Shown piece by piece: positions 55,653-64,000 of a stretch of 64,000 bases of DNA. The notes below the pieces were generated by a model, which saw only the letters and a list, made by a program, of their open reading frames with translations, did not search any database and was not told the DNA's origin. This stretch comes from Sphingobacterium sp. ML3W (lineage in GTDB: Bacteria > Bacteroidota > Bacteroidia > Sphingobacteriales > Sphingobacteriaceae). The first letter of the stretch is position 1. Every line of letters begins with the position of its first letter. The DNA lies in contig NZ_CP107036.1 in assembly GCF_029542085.1 (NCBI RefSeq), positions 992,001 through 1,056,000 on the forward strand, given 5' to 3'. A program made the position numbers and the translations under genes.

Positions 55653-55707
55653 GAATTGCAATAAAAAACTATAGGGATTTTATCCCTATAGTTTTTTATT
55701 GCAATTC
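55653..55707. terminator. Perfect 25-bp inverted repeat between HmuY pairs
   Basis: Left arm 55653-55677 and right arm 55683-55707 are perfectly complementary around a 5-nt loop (TTTTA). The arms contain ACTATAGGGA with flanking A and T runs, and the right arm includes the stop codon of the leftward HmuY gene. In the leftward direction it forms a stem with T-rich flank, so it should stop or attenuate transcription between the first and second HmuY pairs. Confidence 0.75.
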
Positions 55708-56388
55708 TTGGTAATCGATGGAGTAGAAGAAATAATTATTTGGTGCTACCTCATGATTCATTGTTTCATTTTCATACACGCTGTTCATTCTTATTTTGAA
55801 AAACGGTTTGTTATCTTTCAATACAATAATTGTTCGGTTCGCGACCGCCAATACTTGGTGATTTGGTGCGCCGGTATAATTAGCCCAACCAATTACATTT
55901 GGTGCATAGGCAGACTGTAGTCCTAACAAATTATTTTTAGCAGCAACGAACTGATCAGTGGCTTTAACTTCATCAAATGCTTTATCAATATATGATAATG
56001 TATAGCCCTTCAAACTGTTGGTCGCGAGATCCACATTAGAACCCTTAGCATTGACATAAACCATAAAATTATTACTTGATGCCCCATCATTTTCTTTGAA
56101 GTCAAGATAATATGTTGTGGCTGCTGTTGTTGTGGCTTTATTGTCATCACCAACCGTAAATTGTTTGAAATTACGTAGGGAATAGACGTTGCCTTTACGA
56201 TTGATGGTACCCTGTGAATTGGAGGTTCTGGATATATTAGCGAGGTTGACCGTTTCCCCATCTTTTACTGTAACTTTTGCTTGATATTCCTGCTCAGTAA
56301 CGATCGTATTATCATCATCCTTGCTACAGGAAGTAAAACCTAAACTCAATGCACATAAAAGTGCCGATGTTGTAAATAATTTGTTCAT
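55696..56388 (-). CDS. HmuY-like haem-binding lipoprotein (short form, copy 1)
   Basis: A 230-residue lipoprotein; the lipobox ends at Cys21 followed by SKDDDN, a strong surface-export stretch. The HmuY C-terminal pattern is GWANYTGAPNHQVLAVANRT, then FFKIRMNSVYENETMNHE and FFYSIDYQ. Related to 53919-54626 in length and ending. Its stop codon lies inside the 25-bp inverted repeat. Confidence 0.8.
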   Translation of the reverse strand: MNKLFTTSALLCALSLGFTSCSKDDDNTIVTEQEYQAKVTVKDGETVNLANISRTSNSQGTINRKGNVYSLRNFKQFTVGDDNKATTTAATTYYLDFKENDGASSNNFMVYVNAKGSNVDLATNSLKGYTLSYIDKAFDEVKATDQFVAAKNNLLGLQSAYAPNVIGWANYTGAPNHQVLAVANRTIIVLKDNKPFFKIRMNSVYENETMNHEVAPNNYFFYSIDYQELQ

Positions 56389-56417
56389 CTTTAATTTAAT
56401 TGTGTAATTTTTCCTTA

Positions 56418-57173
56418 TTATAATGTATTTGTATTCAAGTTTTTACTGCCATCTTCCTGCACGTAATATTTAAAAGTGTAGTAGGGGGCGGGCCAGTTCA
56501 TATTGGTCACTGCTGAGGGATTTCCCTTATAGGCATTGATCAATTGCAATTTGGCATATTTGCCATCAGGTAGGCGAATGGCATAAGTACGGTTTGGGAG
56601 AGCCTGCATGATATGCGTACTCAGGCTGTACTGAAACCAGCCGAGCGATTCGGAATTGGATGCCCAGCCAATTTTACCGGTTCCGCTTTTATTGAATTCT
56701 TCATCCGAAGGGGCGACCGTAAGGCTTTGGTAAGATTGCTTTAATAGCATGACAGCTGTATTGTTGGCTTCTCCCTGATACCCCGGATTGAATTCATCAA
56801 CAGCATTATTGACAAAGACTTCAGAATTGTAGGGGCCCGTAAAGGCAATATCCCAGTCTTCTGTCTTTAACCACTGAGCTGAATCGGCCTTTGTCTTGAT
56901 CCAGATTTGTTTTTGATCTTTAAAGCGAAAGAGGAATGTGTAGAATGGCCGTTTTTCTTTACCCTCGACACCATCACCCATCGCGGCGTCTGTGTCACCT
57001 GCCAGATCTTTAATGACCACACTCTTGCCATCTTCTAGTCCAATCGTATAGTCTTTGTCCTTCCCGCAGGAAAGGAGCATAAGTGCCAGAAAACCTGAAA
57101 AAATACAACGTCCAATCTTATGAAATGAAAGCCAGATGCTGCATTCCGCTATAATGATGTTAATTGTTCTCAT
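56418..57173 (-). CDS. HmuY-like haem-binding lipoprotein (long form, copy 1)
   Basis: A 251-residue lipoprotein; the lipobox ends at Cys36, with an unusually long N-terminal region before the hydrophobic core. The long-type HmuY motif EDWDIAFTGPYNSEVFVNN is near 110-128, followed by NTAVMLLKQSYQSLTVAP and the C-terminal LGWFQYSLSTHIMQALPNRTYA. It directly follows the TonB receptor gene (50-bp gap), the typical hmuR-hmuY arrangement. Confidence 0.82.
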   Translation of the reverse strand: MRTINIIIAECSIWLSFHKIGRCIFSGFLALMLLSCGKDKDYTIGLEDGKSVVIKDLAGDTDAAMGDGVEGKEKRPFYTFLFRFKDQKQIWIKTKADSAQWLKTEDWDIAFTGPYNSEVFVNNAVDEFNPGYQGEANNTAVMLLKQSYQSLTVAPSDEEFNKSGTGKIGWASNSESLGWFQYSLSTHIMQALPNRTYAIRLPDGKYAKLQLINAYKGNPSAVTNMNWPAPYYTFKYYVQEDGSKNLNTNTL

Positions 57174-57223
57174 TGTTTTATCTACTATTTTGTGTACTTC
57201 TCTTTAGCTTTAATATCCAATCT

Positions 57224-59602
57224 CTAACCCTTCATCCATCGATAACTGACTCCGCCCATAATTACCCTGCCCGGCTGGCCCAAAAGGTAGCGGCTGGTGA
57301 AATTGAATAGGTTGTCGCCGATCAGACGAAAGGTTAATCTTCGGTTCATTAGACTTTTTTCGACCGTCATATTCACAAGTGTATGGTAGGGGATAAAGAT
57401 GTCATATTTGTCAATGAATTGATTGCCGTTATTCTCCTGAAAGGGTGTTTTTCCACGGAAATTGATGCGGGCATTGACGTTTACTCCCCAAGGTTTATAT
57501 TCGTATTGGGCTTTGAAATTGAACATATGGCGCGAACGGTCCTCAATTCCCCAATAGTCTGATTTTTTACTTTGCCGATAGAGGTCGGTTGCTGCATCAT
57601 TGATTTGGTTATAGGGGTAATTGCCAGCTGCAATGCTATCCAACACACTGAGATCTTTGGCAATAAGGTATTGATAACCCATGGACAATTGTAGATCTTT
57701 GGTCGCCTGATAGGTCATGGAGACTTCAAAACCTTTGTTCATCGCTTTCGGTAAATTACGGTAACTGTAGATCTGTGCGATACTGGTACCGTTACCTACG
57801 CTGACGGTATTGATCTGATTGTTGATGCGGTGATAGAAAAGGGAGAAATCTGCCTGAAATTTCTTTGAAGGATTCCAGGTTAGTCCGATATTGTTGGACA
57901 GGCTAGTCTCGGCCTTTAGGTTGCCGGCGACTAAATTCAGCATATAGCTGTTCTTATAACTCAATTCGCCCGCCTGGTCCATGGCGGCAATAACGTCGGC
58001 TACCCGTTCGCTTCCCACAACTAGATAGTTGGCGGCTGGGTTGAAGAAGACCTGATAGCGCATCTTGTAGTCTGGTGCTTTGAATCCTGCACCAAGGCCG
58101 CCTTTGACCAATAAGGTTGGACTGATATGGTATTGCAAACCCAAGCTTGGACTCAAATGCCCGTTATAGACGTTGGTTTGATCATAGCGCAAGCCTAATG
58201 TCGTCAGCAAACGGTCAATAGGTTTCCATTCCGTCTGAAGATAGACAAATGCGCTGTTCAATGAGCGTTTGGCATCCAGGTCCTGATTGTCCATTTGCTC
58301 TACACTGCCACCTATTCCACCGGTGAACTTAAGTTGTTGCACCGGACTGTAGGCAAATTGTTGTTCGATGCGATGTACATTTTGGCCAAATTCTTCAGCG
58401 CTGGCCAAAACCCCTTGTTGCAGCCACTGTGCCGCAATCTGAGAATGGAATCTGGAAAAGTAATATCGTGTCATGCTACGCAGGCTCGAATCAAAATTGT
58501 GGTCGTAGCTGGCCGATAGATTAATGTCCTGATCTTTTTGTTTATCCTGTAGCGTTCTATCCTCCGACCAGGCATTGATCATTTCGGATTCACGCGCTGC
58601 AAATCGACCCGTGATGCCCAGTGTTCCAAGTTTACTGGTGCGGTAGCGTACCCGTCCCTGAAAGCTATAGTTGGTATAGGGGGGGAAGGTTGTACTTTTC
58701 GAGTTGAGGTATTGTTTGTCGGTATTGAAACCATCCGTCCGGTAATAGTTGCCGGAGACAACAGCGCTGCCGCGCTGATTGGAAAATGGTGTTTCGCCCT
58801 CTATTGTTGCATCGACCGTATTTAATGTGCCGTAGAGTAGCGAAGCATGTGCTTGGGGGGTTAGGGCGCCATGACGTGTAATGATATTGATAGCACCGCC
58901 AAGTGCATCGCTGCCGTATAAACAGGACGATGCTCCCTTAATGATCTCAATGCGTTCGATATTGGTCACTGAAATACGTGAAAGGTCAAAATTACCGCTA
59001 TTACGGCCAAGCATAGGCTGCCCGTCGACCAAGACCATGACATAGTTGCTGCTAAACCCCTGAATTTGCACACCTACAGCTCTGGAGCCACCTGCAATAT
59101 CGTTCACAATGGCAATACCGGTCTGCTCTTTCAGCACTTCGTCTAACCTCCGACTCCCCATCAATTCAATCTCTCTCTTGGTAATGACCTTGACCGGCAT
59201 AGCTGCATTTTCAGCTTTGATCAAGTTATCAACAGCTTCCAATTTGCGGTTGACCTCAACCTCGTCGATCTGACGGTTATCTGTTTGTAAAGTGATTGTG
59301 AGTTGCTGGTTTTTATCCGTCAAATCTACAAATTGACGCAGCTCCTTATAGCCTAATGCTTGCGCGACAAGTTCATAACGGCCCGTATAAAGTTTATTAA
59401 ATTGAAATCTCCCGGCTGTATCGGTCTTAAAAGCGTATTTATCCGGATACAAATAGACGGTCGCACTGGCTATTGCCTTGTTCGACTCGTTTTTTAAAGT
59501 TCCAGAAATCTTCCATTTTTCCTGGGCTTGCACAACATAAATTTGGCAGGCACATAAGGTGATTATCGTATTTATTCGAATAGAAGAGAGGTTTTTAAAC
59601 AC
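57224..59602 (-). CDS. TonB-dependent haem receptor, HmuR-like
   Basis: A 792-residue outer-membrane receptor starting at GTG. A signal peptide ends near VQAQ (about 26). The carboxypeptidase-regulatory-like domain (about 30-110) is followed by the TonB-linked plug (MPVKVITKREIELMGSRRLDEVL, VLVDGQPMLG, IEIIKGASSCLYGSDALGG) and a 22-strand-type barrel with YRTDGF and GLGAGFKAP. With HmuY genes behind it and a haem-type ABC transporter divergent, haem is the likely substrate. A Fur-box-like palindrome lies 5 bp upstream. Confidence 0.88.
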   Translation of the reverse strand: MFKNLSSIRINTIITLCACQIYVVQAQEKWKISGTLKNESNKAIASATVYLYPDKYAFKTDTAGRFQFNKLYTGRYELVAQALGYKELRQFVDLTDKNQQLTITLQTDNRQIDEVEVNRKLEAVDNLIKAENAAMPVKVITKREIELMGSRRLDEVLKEQTGIAIVNDIAGGSRAVGVQIQGFSSNYVMVLVDGQPMLGRNSGNFDLSRISVTNIERIEIIKGASSCLYGSDALGGAINIITRHGALTPQAHASLLYGTLNTVDATIEGETPFSNQRGSAVVSGNYYRTDGFNTDKQYLNSKSTTFPPYTNYSFQGRVRYRTSKLGTLGITGRFAARESEMINAWSEDRTLQDKQKDQDINLSASYDHNFDSSLRSMTRYYFSRFHSQIAAQWLQQGVLASAEEFGQNVHRIEQQFAYSPVQQLKFTGGIGGSVEQMDNQDLDAKRSLNSAFVYLQTEWKPIDRLLTTLGLRYDQTNVYNGHLSPSLGLQYHISPTLLVKGGLGAGFKAPDYKMRYQVFFNPAANYLVVGSERVADVIAAMDQAGELSYKNSYMLNLVAGNLKAETSLSNNIGLTWNPSKKFQADFSLFYHRINNQINTVSVGNGTSIAQIYSYRNLPKAMNKGFEVSMTYQATKDLQLSMGYQYLIAKDLSVLDSIAAGNYPYNQINDAATDLYRQSKKSDYWGIEDRSRHMFNFKAQYEYKPWGVNVNARINFRGKTPFQENNGNQFIDKYDIFIPYHTLVNMTVEKSLMNRRLTFRLIGDNLFNFTSRYLLGQPGRVIMGGVSYRWMKG

Positions 59603-59607
59603 TATTT

Positions 59608-59630
59608 TTATTTTTAATCATTCTAAATAA
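59608..59630. promoter_or_regulatory. Fur-box-like palindrome before the haem receptor
   Basis: A 23-bp palindrome, arms TTATTTTTAAT and ATTCTAAATAA around a central C, 9 of 11 arm positions paired, nearly identical to 55555-55577. It lies in the divergent spacer (59603-59912) between the receptor and the ABC transporter genes and may affect both. The rest of the spacer is AT-rich without a gene. Confidence 0.55.
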
Positions 59631-59912
59631 TGTTGCAAAAAACGGGAATACTATTGGATTTTTCTATATGCAAATTGTCATAAATTCTATTTATTTCGAT
59701 TTTTATTATTGGTAAGGGGGTTGATTTTTCAGTGTATTAGTCTGTTTTACAGCTGTATATATTGTTTTTGTTGTTGTTTGAGTTTATTTATATGGATTGA
59801 AAATAATTTGTATTTAGACTGATTATTGATTTGTTTTGTAGTCAAATAACAGTGCTGTGCCGAAAAATTGGAATCAAAATTCTGTACAGTTTTAAAGGAG
59901 TTAAAGAAAGAG

Positions 59913-60770
59913 ATGCGTAGAATTTACTTAATTATGCTATGTTGTTTGTTGCATATCGGCGGATGGGCAAACGCGCAGCAACGGATTATTACATTGAACA
60001 GTTCGCTGACGGAAACAATTTATGGGCTTGGTTTAGGCGATCGCATGATCGCAACAGATGTGACCAGCATCTCCCCAAAAGCTGCAGCAGCATTGCCGCG
60101 GGTGAGTAAAAACCGTTCTGTTTCGGCTGAAGGGGTATTGTCTTTTAAACCTACGCTTGTACTAGCAAATGAGGGGGATGTGGCCAATGCGGTCATTCAG
60201 CAGATCCGTGCCGCCGGTGTAAAGTTTATTTCGGTCAAACCGAATTATTCTGCTACTGGCGCTTTACGCTATATCCAGGAAGTGGCGGATGCTATCGGAG
60301 AGCCATCCTTAGGGAAATCTTTGGTATCACATACAAAAATAAGTTTGGATCATACACTAGCATTGGTGAAAAAAGAAAATAAAGGTAAAGCAGTTCCGAA
60401 AGTATTGTTTTTGTATGCGCGCGGAACAGGGACAATGAGTGTGGCAGGAAAGGGTAGCAGCCTGGATGCCATGATCAATTTAGCCGGTGGAAAGAATGCC
60501 GTACAGGAATTTTCGGATTTTAAGCCGTATACGACGGAGGCATTGGTGCAGGCCAATCCAGATATTATATTACTGTTTGATTTTGGTGCGAGTAGCTTAG
60601 GTGGAAAAGAAGCTATTCTTAAATTGCCGGGGATGCGCATCACGAATGCCGGTAAAAATGAACGTATACTGGTGATGAATGCCTCCTTACTAGTCAACTT
60701 TAGTAATCGGCTGCCTGATGCGATCTTGGAACTGCACCGTGGATTTGGAAAAGTAATGGATTCAAAATAG
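59913..60770 (+). CDS. hmuT: Haem ABC transporter substrate-binding protein
   Basis: A 285-residue protein from the Met at 59913 (MRRIYLIML), which starts a proper signal peptide (cut near ANAQ); the 15-residue longer frame would put charged residues before it. Class III periplasmic binding fold: IITLNSSLTETIYGLGLGDRMIATD, RVSKNRSVSAEGVLSFKPTLVL, and GAGKNA-like GGKNAVQEF. It carries haem from the receptor to the inner membrane. It is followed within 5 bases by the permease. Confidence 0.9.
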   Translation: MRRIYLIMLCCLLHIGGWANAQQRIITLNSSLTETIYGLGLGDRMIATDVTSISPKAAAALPRVSKNRSVSAEGVLSFKPTLVLANEGDVANAVIQQIRAAGVKFISVKPNYSATGALRYIQEVADAIGEPSLGKSLVSHTKISLDHTLALVKKENKGKAVPKVLFLYARGTGTMSVAGKGSSLDAMINLAGGKNAVQEFSDFKPYTTEALVQANPDIILLFDFGASSLGGKEAILKLPGMRITNAGKNERILVMNASLLVNFSNRLPDAILELHRGFGKVMDSK

Positions 60771-60775
60771 ATCAG

Positions 60776-61807
60776 GTGCAAAAGAAACAAAAGTTAATAT
60801 TGCTGGCTTTGAGCCTGATATTGTTTATTACGTGTATTATTGCATTAGGTCTGGGAGCCTATCATATACCTCCGGGGGATATTTTATCCATGCTCATGCA
60901 GAAGCTGCATTTGTCTGCAATTTCTAATCAAGACAGCATGCATGCCGACGTTTTATTTGAGATCCGTATGCCACGTTTATTACTGGGGCTTTTGGTCGGA
61001 GCCGCTCTGGGTATCTCGGGCGCCGCCATTCAGGGAATTTTTCGAAATCCGCTCGCAGAGCCCGGGTTAATCGGTATTTCTTCTGGCGCCTCCTTGTTCG
61101 CTGTACTGATTATCGCATTTGAAACGTTCCTGCTGACCTCGCTGTCAGCGTGGCTGGGTTATTATATTTTGGCTTTTGGTGCTTTTGTCGGTGCCGGACT
61201 AACTGCATTTTTAGTGTATCGCATTGCCAGTAAAAATGGCCGCCCCAATGTGACAACGATGCTGTTGGCAGGTATCGCCATCAATGCATTTGCGGGCGCG
61301 CTTACAGGTTTGATGACTTACATGTCTACAGAGCAACAGCTCCGCACCATTACGTTTTGGATGCTGGGCAGTCTAGGGGGTGCAACCTGGGACAATTTAT
61401 TGGCTATAGGTCCTTTTATATGTATCTCTCTGCTTATTCTTCCGTTTTTTGGAAAGTCTTTGAATGCATTTGCCCTGGGTGAACTCCAGGCTGATTTATT
61501 GGGGATGCGTACTGATCGTGTAAAAAGGTGGGTGGTCATCTTATCGACTTTGGCTGTCGGTGCCTCGGTAGCTGTCTCGGGAATTATTGGTTTTGTAGGA
61601 CTTATTGTCCCGCATACTATACGTCTGATGGGAGGGCCAGATCATCGTTTTGTACTTCCGGGCTCGCTGCTCTTAGGTGCTTTGGTGCTGACGCTGGCGG
61701 ACGTTATCGCCAGGGTATTGGTAGCACCCATAGAATTGCCTATCGGTGTGATTACGGCCCTGTTGGGGACGCCTGTATTTTTGTATATTTTAATCAAGGA
61801 TAAATAG
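60776..61807 (+). CDS. hmuU: Haem ABC transporter permease
   Basis: A 343-residue FecCD-type permease starting at GTG with a weak AGG upstream. About nine to ten transmembrane helices. The family motifs are RMPRLLLGLLVGAALGISGAAIQGIFRNPLAEPGLIGISSGA and, near the end, GFVGLIVPHTIRLMGGPDHR, the loop contacting the ATPase. It imports haem across the inner membrane with HmuT and HmuV. Confidence 0.94.
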   Translation: MQKKQKLILLALSLILFITCIIALGLGAYHIPPGDILSMLMQKLHLSAISNQDSMHADVLFEIRMPRLLLGLLVGAALGISGAAIQGIFRNPLAEPGLIGISSGASLFAVLIIAFETFLLTSLSAWLGYYILAFGAFVGAGLTAFLVYRIASKNGRPNVTTMLLAGIAINAFAGALTGLMTYMSTEQQLRTITFWMLGSLGGATWDNLLAIGPFICISLLILPFFGKSLNAFALGELQADLLGMRTDRVKRWVVILSTLAVGASVAVSGIIGFVGLIVPHTIRLMGGPDHRFVLPGSLLLGALVLTLADVIARVLVAPIELPIGVITALLGTPVFLYILIKDK

Positions 61808-61838
61808 TCTTCTTTCGGATGTTTAAATACTATTTTTT

Positions 61839-62630
61839 ATGTTGCGTGTAGAAAAAATCAACTATGAGGTGAAAGGCCGAAAACTACTGAAAGACATCAC
61901 CTTTCAGGTTCGTAAAGGTGAGATTTTAGCTGTCCTTGGAGCTAATGGGGCCGGAAAGTCTACCTTGATGGGGCTCCTGTGTGGTGAAAAGAAGCCTGAT
62001 TCTGGACAGATTCATTTCAATGGCAAATTGTTGTCTGCGTACGATGCAGCGACATTGTCCAAATGCAGGGCCCTTATGAGCCAGCAGCAACAGATTACAT
62101 TGAGTTTTAAGGTGGAAGAGATTGTATTAATGGGGAGGTATCCGCATTATAAAAATACGCCCACAGTGCGTGATCATCAGGTGGTGTCCGAAACGATGGA
62201 GCTCTGTGGTGTCACGGCATTCGCTGACCGGGATTTTTTGAGCCTTTCAGGGGGGGAGCAACAACGTGTTCATCTCGCGCGTGTTTTAGCACAGATCTGG
62301 GATAATCCCGATGCGCTCCTGTTACTTGACGAACCTATTTCGGCTTTAGATCTGCATTATCAGCAAAAGGTGCTGGCGATTGCACGTGCATTGGCCCGTA
62401 AAGGATTTATGGTTATTTTGATTGTCCATGATGTTAATTTTGCAGCGATGTATGCCGACCGAATCCTAATGCTCAAACATGGACGTAAACTCTTTCATGG
62501 TACACCAGTGGAGGTTTTGGCACAGAAGGAAATCTACACGATTTTTTCGGTTGAATCCAATGTGATTATGAATCCACGAACATTGAAGCCTTATGTTCAA
62601 TTGAAGGAGATGGAGATTGACCTGGAGTAG
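61839..62630 (+). CDS. hmuV: Haem ABC transporter ATP-binding protein
   Basis: A 263-residue ABC ATPase: Walker A GANGAGKST (about 34-42), Q-loop MSQQQQITL, signature LSGGEQQRVHLARVL, Walker B ALLLLDEPISALD, and the H-loop His in LIVHDVNF. It powers HmuU. 31 bases after the permease stop, so the three genes form one operon. Confidence 0.95.
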   Translation: MLRVEKINYEVKGRKLLKDITFQVRKGEILAVLGANGAGKSTLMGLLCGEKKPDSGQIHFNGKLLSAYDAATLSKCRALMSQQQQITLSFKVEEIVLMGRYPHYKNTPTVRDHQVVSETMELCGVTAFADRDFLSLSGGEQQRVHLARVLAQIWDNPDALLLLDEPISALDLHYQQKVLAIARALARKGFMVILIVHDVNFAAMYADRILMLKHGRKLFHGTPVEVLAQKEIYTIFSVESNVIMNPRTLKPYVQLKEMEIDLE

Positions 62631-62752
62631 ACCTGACAATCTTCACGTTGCTTCTGTCTAATAGGGATTTATTTAGATAGATTATAAATAATTTTTATTT
62701 ACCACCCTAATTCGTTAATTTTAACTGTATCAGGCTTATTTGGATTGTAATC

Positions 62753-63715
62753 ATGTTGGTGAAAAGTAAAATAGTTGAGTTGGCGGATTGGCTTTTTGAA
62801 GAAGAAATTCCAGACGGATATGTGCCTGATAAGCCTTTAGTTGAAAATAAAATCACGATCCATACGGAGCCCGTTCACATGGAGAATTTTCAGCTTTCTA
62901 CCTCGGGTTTGTTTATATTGCATTCGAAAATGCAATTTGATCGACCTGTTCAGATATTGACCGAAATCGAAGGGGAGACCATTACCAGTCAATTTATATT
63001 CTTTAAACCGGTGGACAGTAAATTGCCCTATGGGATGAGCAGGCATAATATCCGGTATATACCTTCTGTTAAATCGGTTCATCAAGTGGAGCCCGGTATT
63101 GAGTATACGTATTTTATTGCTGTGATATCCAAGGAGTATTACCTGAACCTTATTAAGCGGGATTCATTATTGCACCAGCAATTTGTACATGAAATTGAAA
63201 AAGGGGAATATACATCGTTTTCAGAAGAAGATCTGATGGCGACCTATGAGATGCAGCACACCATAGCCGAACTCATCGAATCCAAGAAGAAAGGTGAGAT
63301 ACGTCGGCTGCATACTGAGTCTCGCATTGTTGAATTGCTAATGTACCAATTTGAGCAGTATAACGAGAAAAATGATCAGGCCGTTTCGTTGTTCCATGAC
63401 GAAGATGTGCAACGCCTGGAGCTGGCCCGGCAGATTCTCGAACAGCGTATTGCCAATCCACCGACACAAAAAGAACTCGCGGCAGAGGTATTGACAAGTG
63501 AAAGTAAGCTGCGAAAGGATTTTAAAGAATATTTTTCGGTTACAATCCACGATTATCTCACTCGAATCCGCATGGAAAAAGCCAAAAGTTATTTATTGGA
63601 TGATAAGATGACAGTTTATGAAGTTGCTTTGCTGACCGGATATGGTCATCAGAATAACTTTAGCAGTGCGTTTAAAAAATACTATGGAATTTCCCCCGGC
63701 GAGCTTAAAATGTAA
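62753..63715 (+). CDS. AraC-family regulator next to haem transport genes
   Basis: A 320-residue protein. The C-terminal two helix-turn-helix motifs are clear: PPTQKELAAEVLTSESKLRKDFKEYF and KMTVYEVALLTGYGHQNNFSSAFKKYYGISPGELK. The N-terminal 200 residues are a sensor of unknown ligand, in the manner of Bacteroidetes and Pseudomonas haem or iron AraC regulators (PchR-like layout). It lies 122 bp after hmuV with its own spacer (62631-62752), so it may be separately transcribed. Likely regulates this locus. Confidence 0.85.
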   Translation: MLVKSKIVELADWLFEEEIPDGYVPDKPLVENKITIHTEPVHMENFQLSTSGLFILHSKMQFDRPVQILTEIEGETITSQFIFFKPVDSKLPYGMSRHNIRYIPSVKSVHQVEPGIEYTYFIAVISKEYYLNLIKRDSLLHQQFVHEIEKGEYTSFSEEDLMATYEMQHTIAELIESKKKGEIRRLHTESRIVELLMYQFEQYNEKNDQAVSLFHDEDVQRLELARQILEQRIANPPTQKELAAEVLTSESKLRKDFKEYFSVTIHDYLTRIRMEKAKSYLLDDKMTVYEVALLTGYGHQNNFSSAFKKYYGISPGELKM

Positions 63716-64000
63716 TTAGCTATTCTTTAGCGGCAGGATTATTTCATCGTGCAAAGCATAGCAATCGTACTCCGGCGGCATTTTTCGGCTATCCAATCCC
63801 GTAAACTTGCTAAATGCCGGTAGAATAATCTGCTGTGCGGAGACCCAGAAGCAGGGCAGACGGAGATGTTTATTGGGGGGAAGCTTAATACTGACGCCCG
63901 GATGAATATGTCCACTGATGGTGAAAGCCGAAGGAGCTATGATCGGTTCATGTATAAAGGAGATCTGCTCCAGCTCGAATTTGTCGTTGTGATAGATCAA
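63716..64000 (-). CDS. pdeM: Ligase-associated phosphoesterase PdeM, C-terminal part
   Basis: A 95-codon 3' portion of a leftward gene that continues past the window end; the frame begins TTG at the edge, so no start is visible. The metallophosphoesterase motif ISGHIHPGVSIKL, with the metal-binding GHxH, is present, followed by RLPCFWVSAQQIILPAFSKFTG, typical of the PdeM family (normally about 210-220 residues). It works with a nearby DNA ligase/exonuclease system outside the window. Its stop abuts the AraC stop with no gap. Confidence 0.85.
   Translation of the reverse strand: MIYHNDKFELEQISFIHEPIIAPSAFTISGHIHPGVSIKLPPNKHLRLPCFWVSAQQIILPAFSKFTGLDSRKMPPEYDCYALHDEIILPLKNS

Noticed and set aside
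60350..60790. 146-codon leftward frame opposite hmuT and hmuU
   Set aside because: Antisense to clearly conserved transporter genes, with no recognisable protein pattern.
1..64000. tRNA, rRNA or CRISPR arrays
   Set aside because: No cloverleaf-like sequence with a TTCRA arm, no rRNA segments and no regular repeat-spacer pattern were noticed.

Overview
The window reads as chromosome of an aerobic, AT-rich Bacteroidetes, most likely Sphingobacteriaceae (Sphingobacterium-like). The evidence is SusC/SusD pairs with DUF4959/DUF4998-type lipoproteins, TonB receptors with N-terminal carboxypeptidase-like domains, lipoproteins with a Lys-Asp/Glu-rich stretch just after the lipid-bearing cysteine, few Shine-Dalgarno sites, and TAnnTTTG-type promoter elements. 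No rRNA, tRNA, CRISPR array or complete insertion sequence was seen.

Layout. 0.1-8.05 kb is accessory: a TonB receptor, an AraC-like gene remnant, an apparently interrupted membrane gene, and a co-directional run of small membrane proteins and lipoproteins ending in a DKNYY-family protein. 8.33-14.38 kb is a probable genomic island: an 18-bp sequence at the 3' end of mnmE is repeated exactly 6,039 bp away and brackets a terpene synthase, a TetR regulator and an ALDH/SDR/membrane-protein operon. 14.4-32.1 kb is mostly housekeeping: mnmE, xpt, fatty acyl-CoA ligase, proline dehydrogenase, S4 protein, aroB, ThuA protein, TonB receptor, phospholipase C-like protein, glycosyltransferase, FKBP, aldo/keto reductase, kdsB, deoxynucleoside kinase, trpS, mazG. 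32.2-37.2 kb has small unknown genes, a sulfatase, and an ArsR/SRPBCC/YdeI operon. 37.6-46.5 kb is a polysaccharide-utilisation-type operon: SusC, SusD, two glycan-binding-type lipoproteins, and an (alpha/alpha)6-type glycosidase. 46.7-50.9 kb holds unknown proteins, including a second DKNYY-like gene and a gene preceded by an odd repeat-bearing intergenic stretch.

51.1-63.7 kb is a complete haem acquisition locus. Leftward run: a TonB receptor, four HmuY-like haem-binding lipoproteins in an alternating long/short order, two more lipoproteins, a haem oxygenase and a 48-residue membrane protein. Rightward run: haem-type ABC transporter (binding protein, permease, ATPase) and an AraC regulator. 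Together they would capture haem at the surface, carry it across both membranes and open the ring to free iron. Two near-identical Fur-box-like palindromes lie just upstream of two of the leftward genes. The window ends inside a ligase-associated phosphoesterase gene (pdeM).

The most notable points are the mnmE-targeted island with its orphan terpene synthase, the duplicated HmuY pairs split by a perfect 25-bp inverted repeat, and the small membrane protein closing the haem operon.
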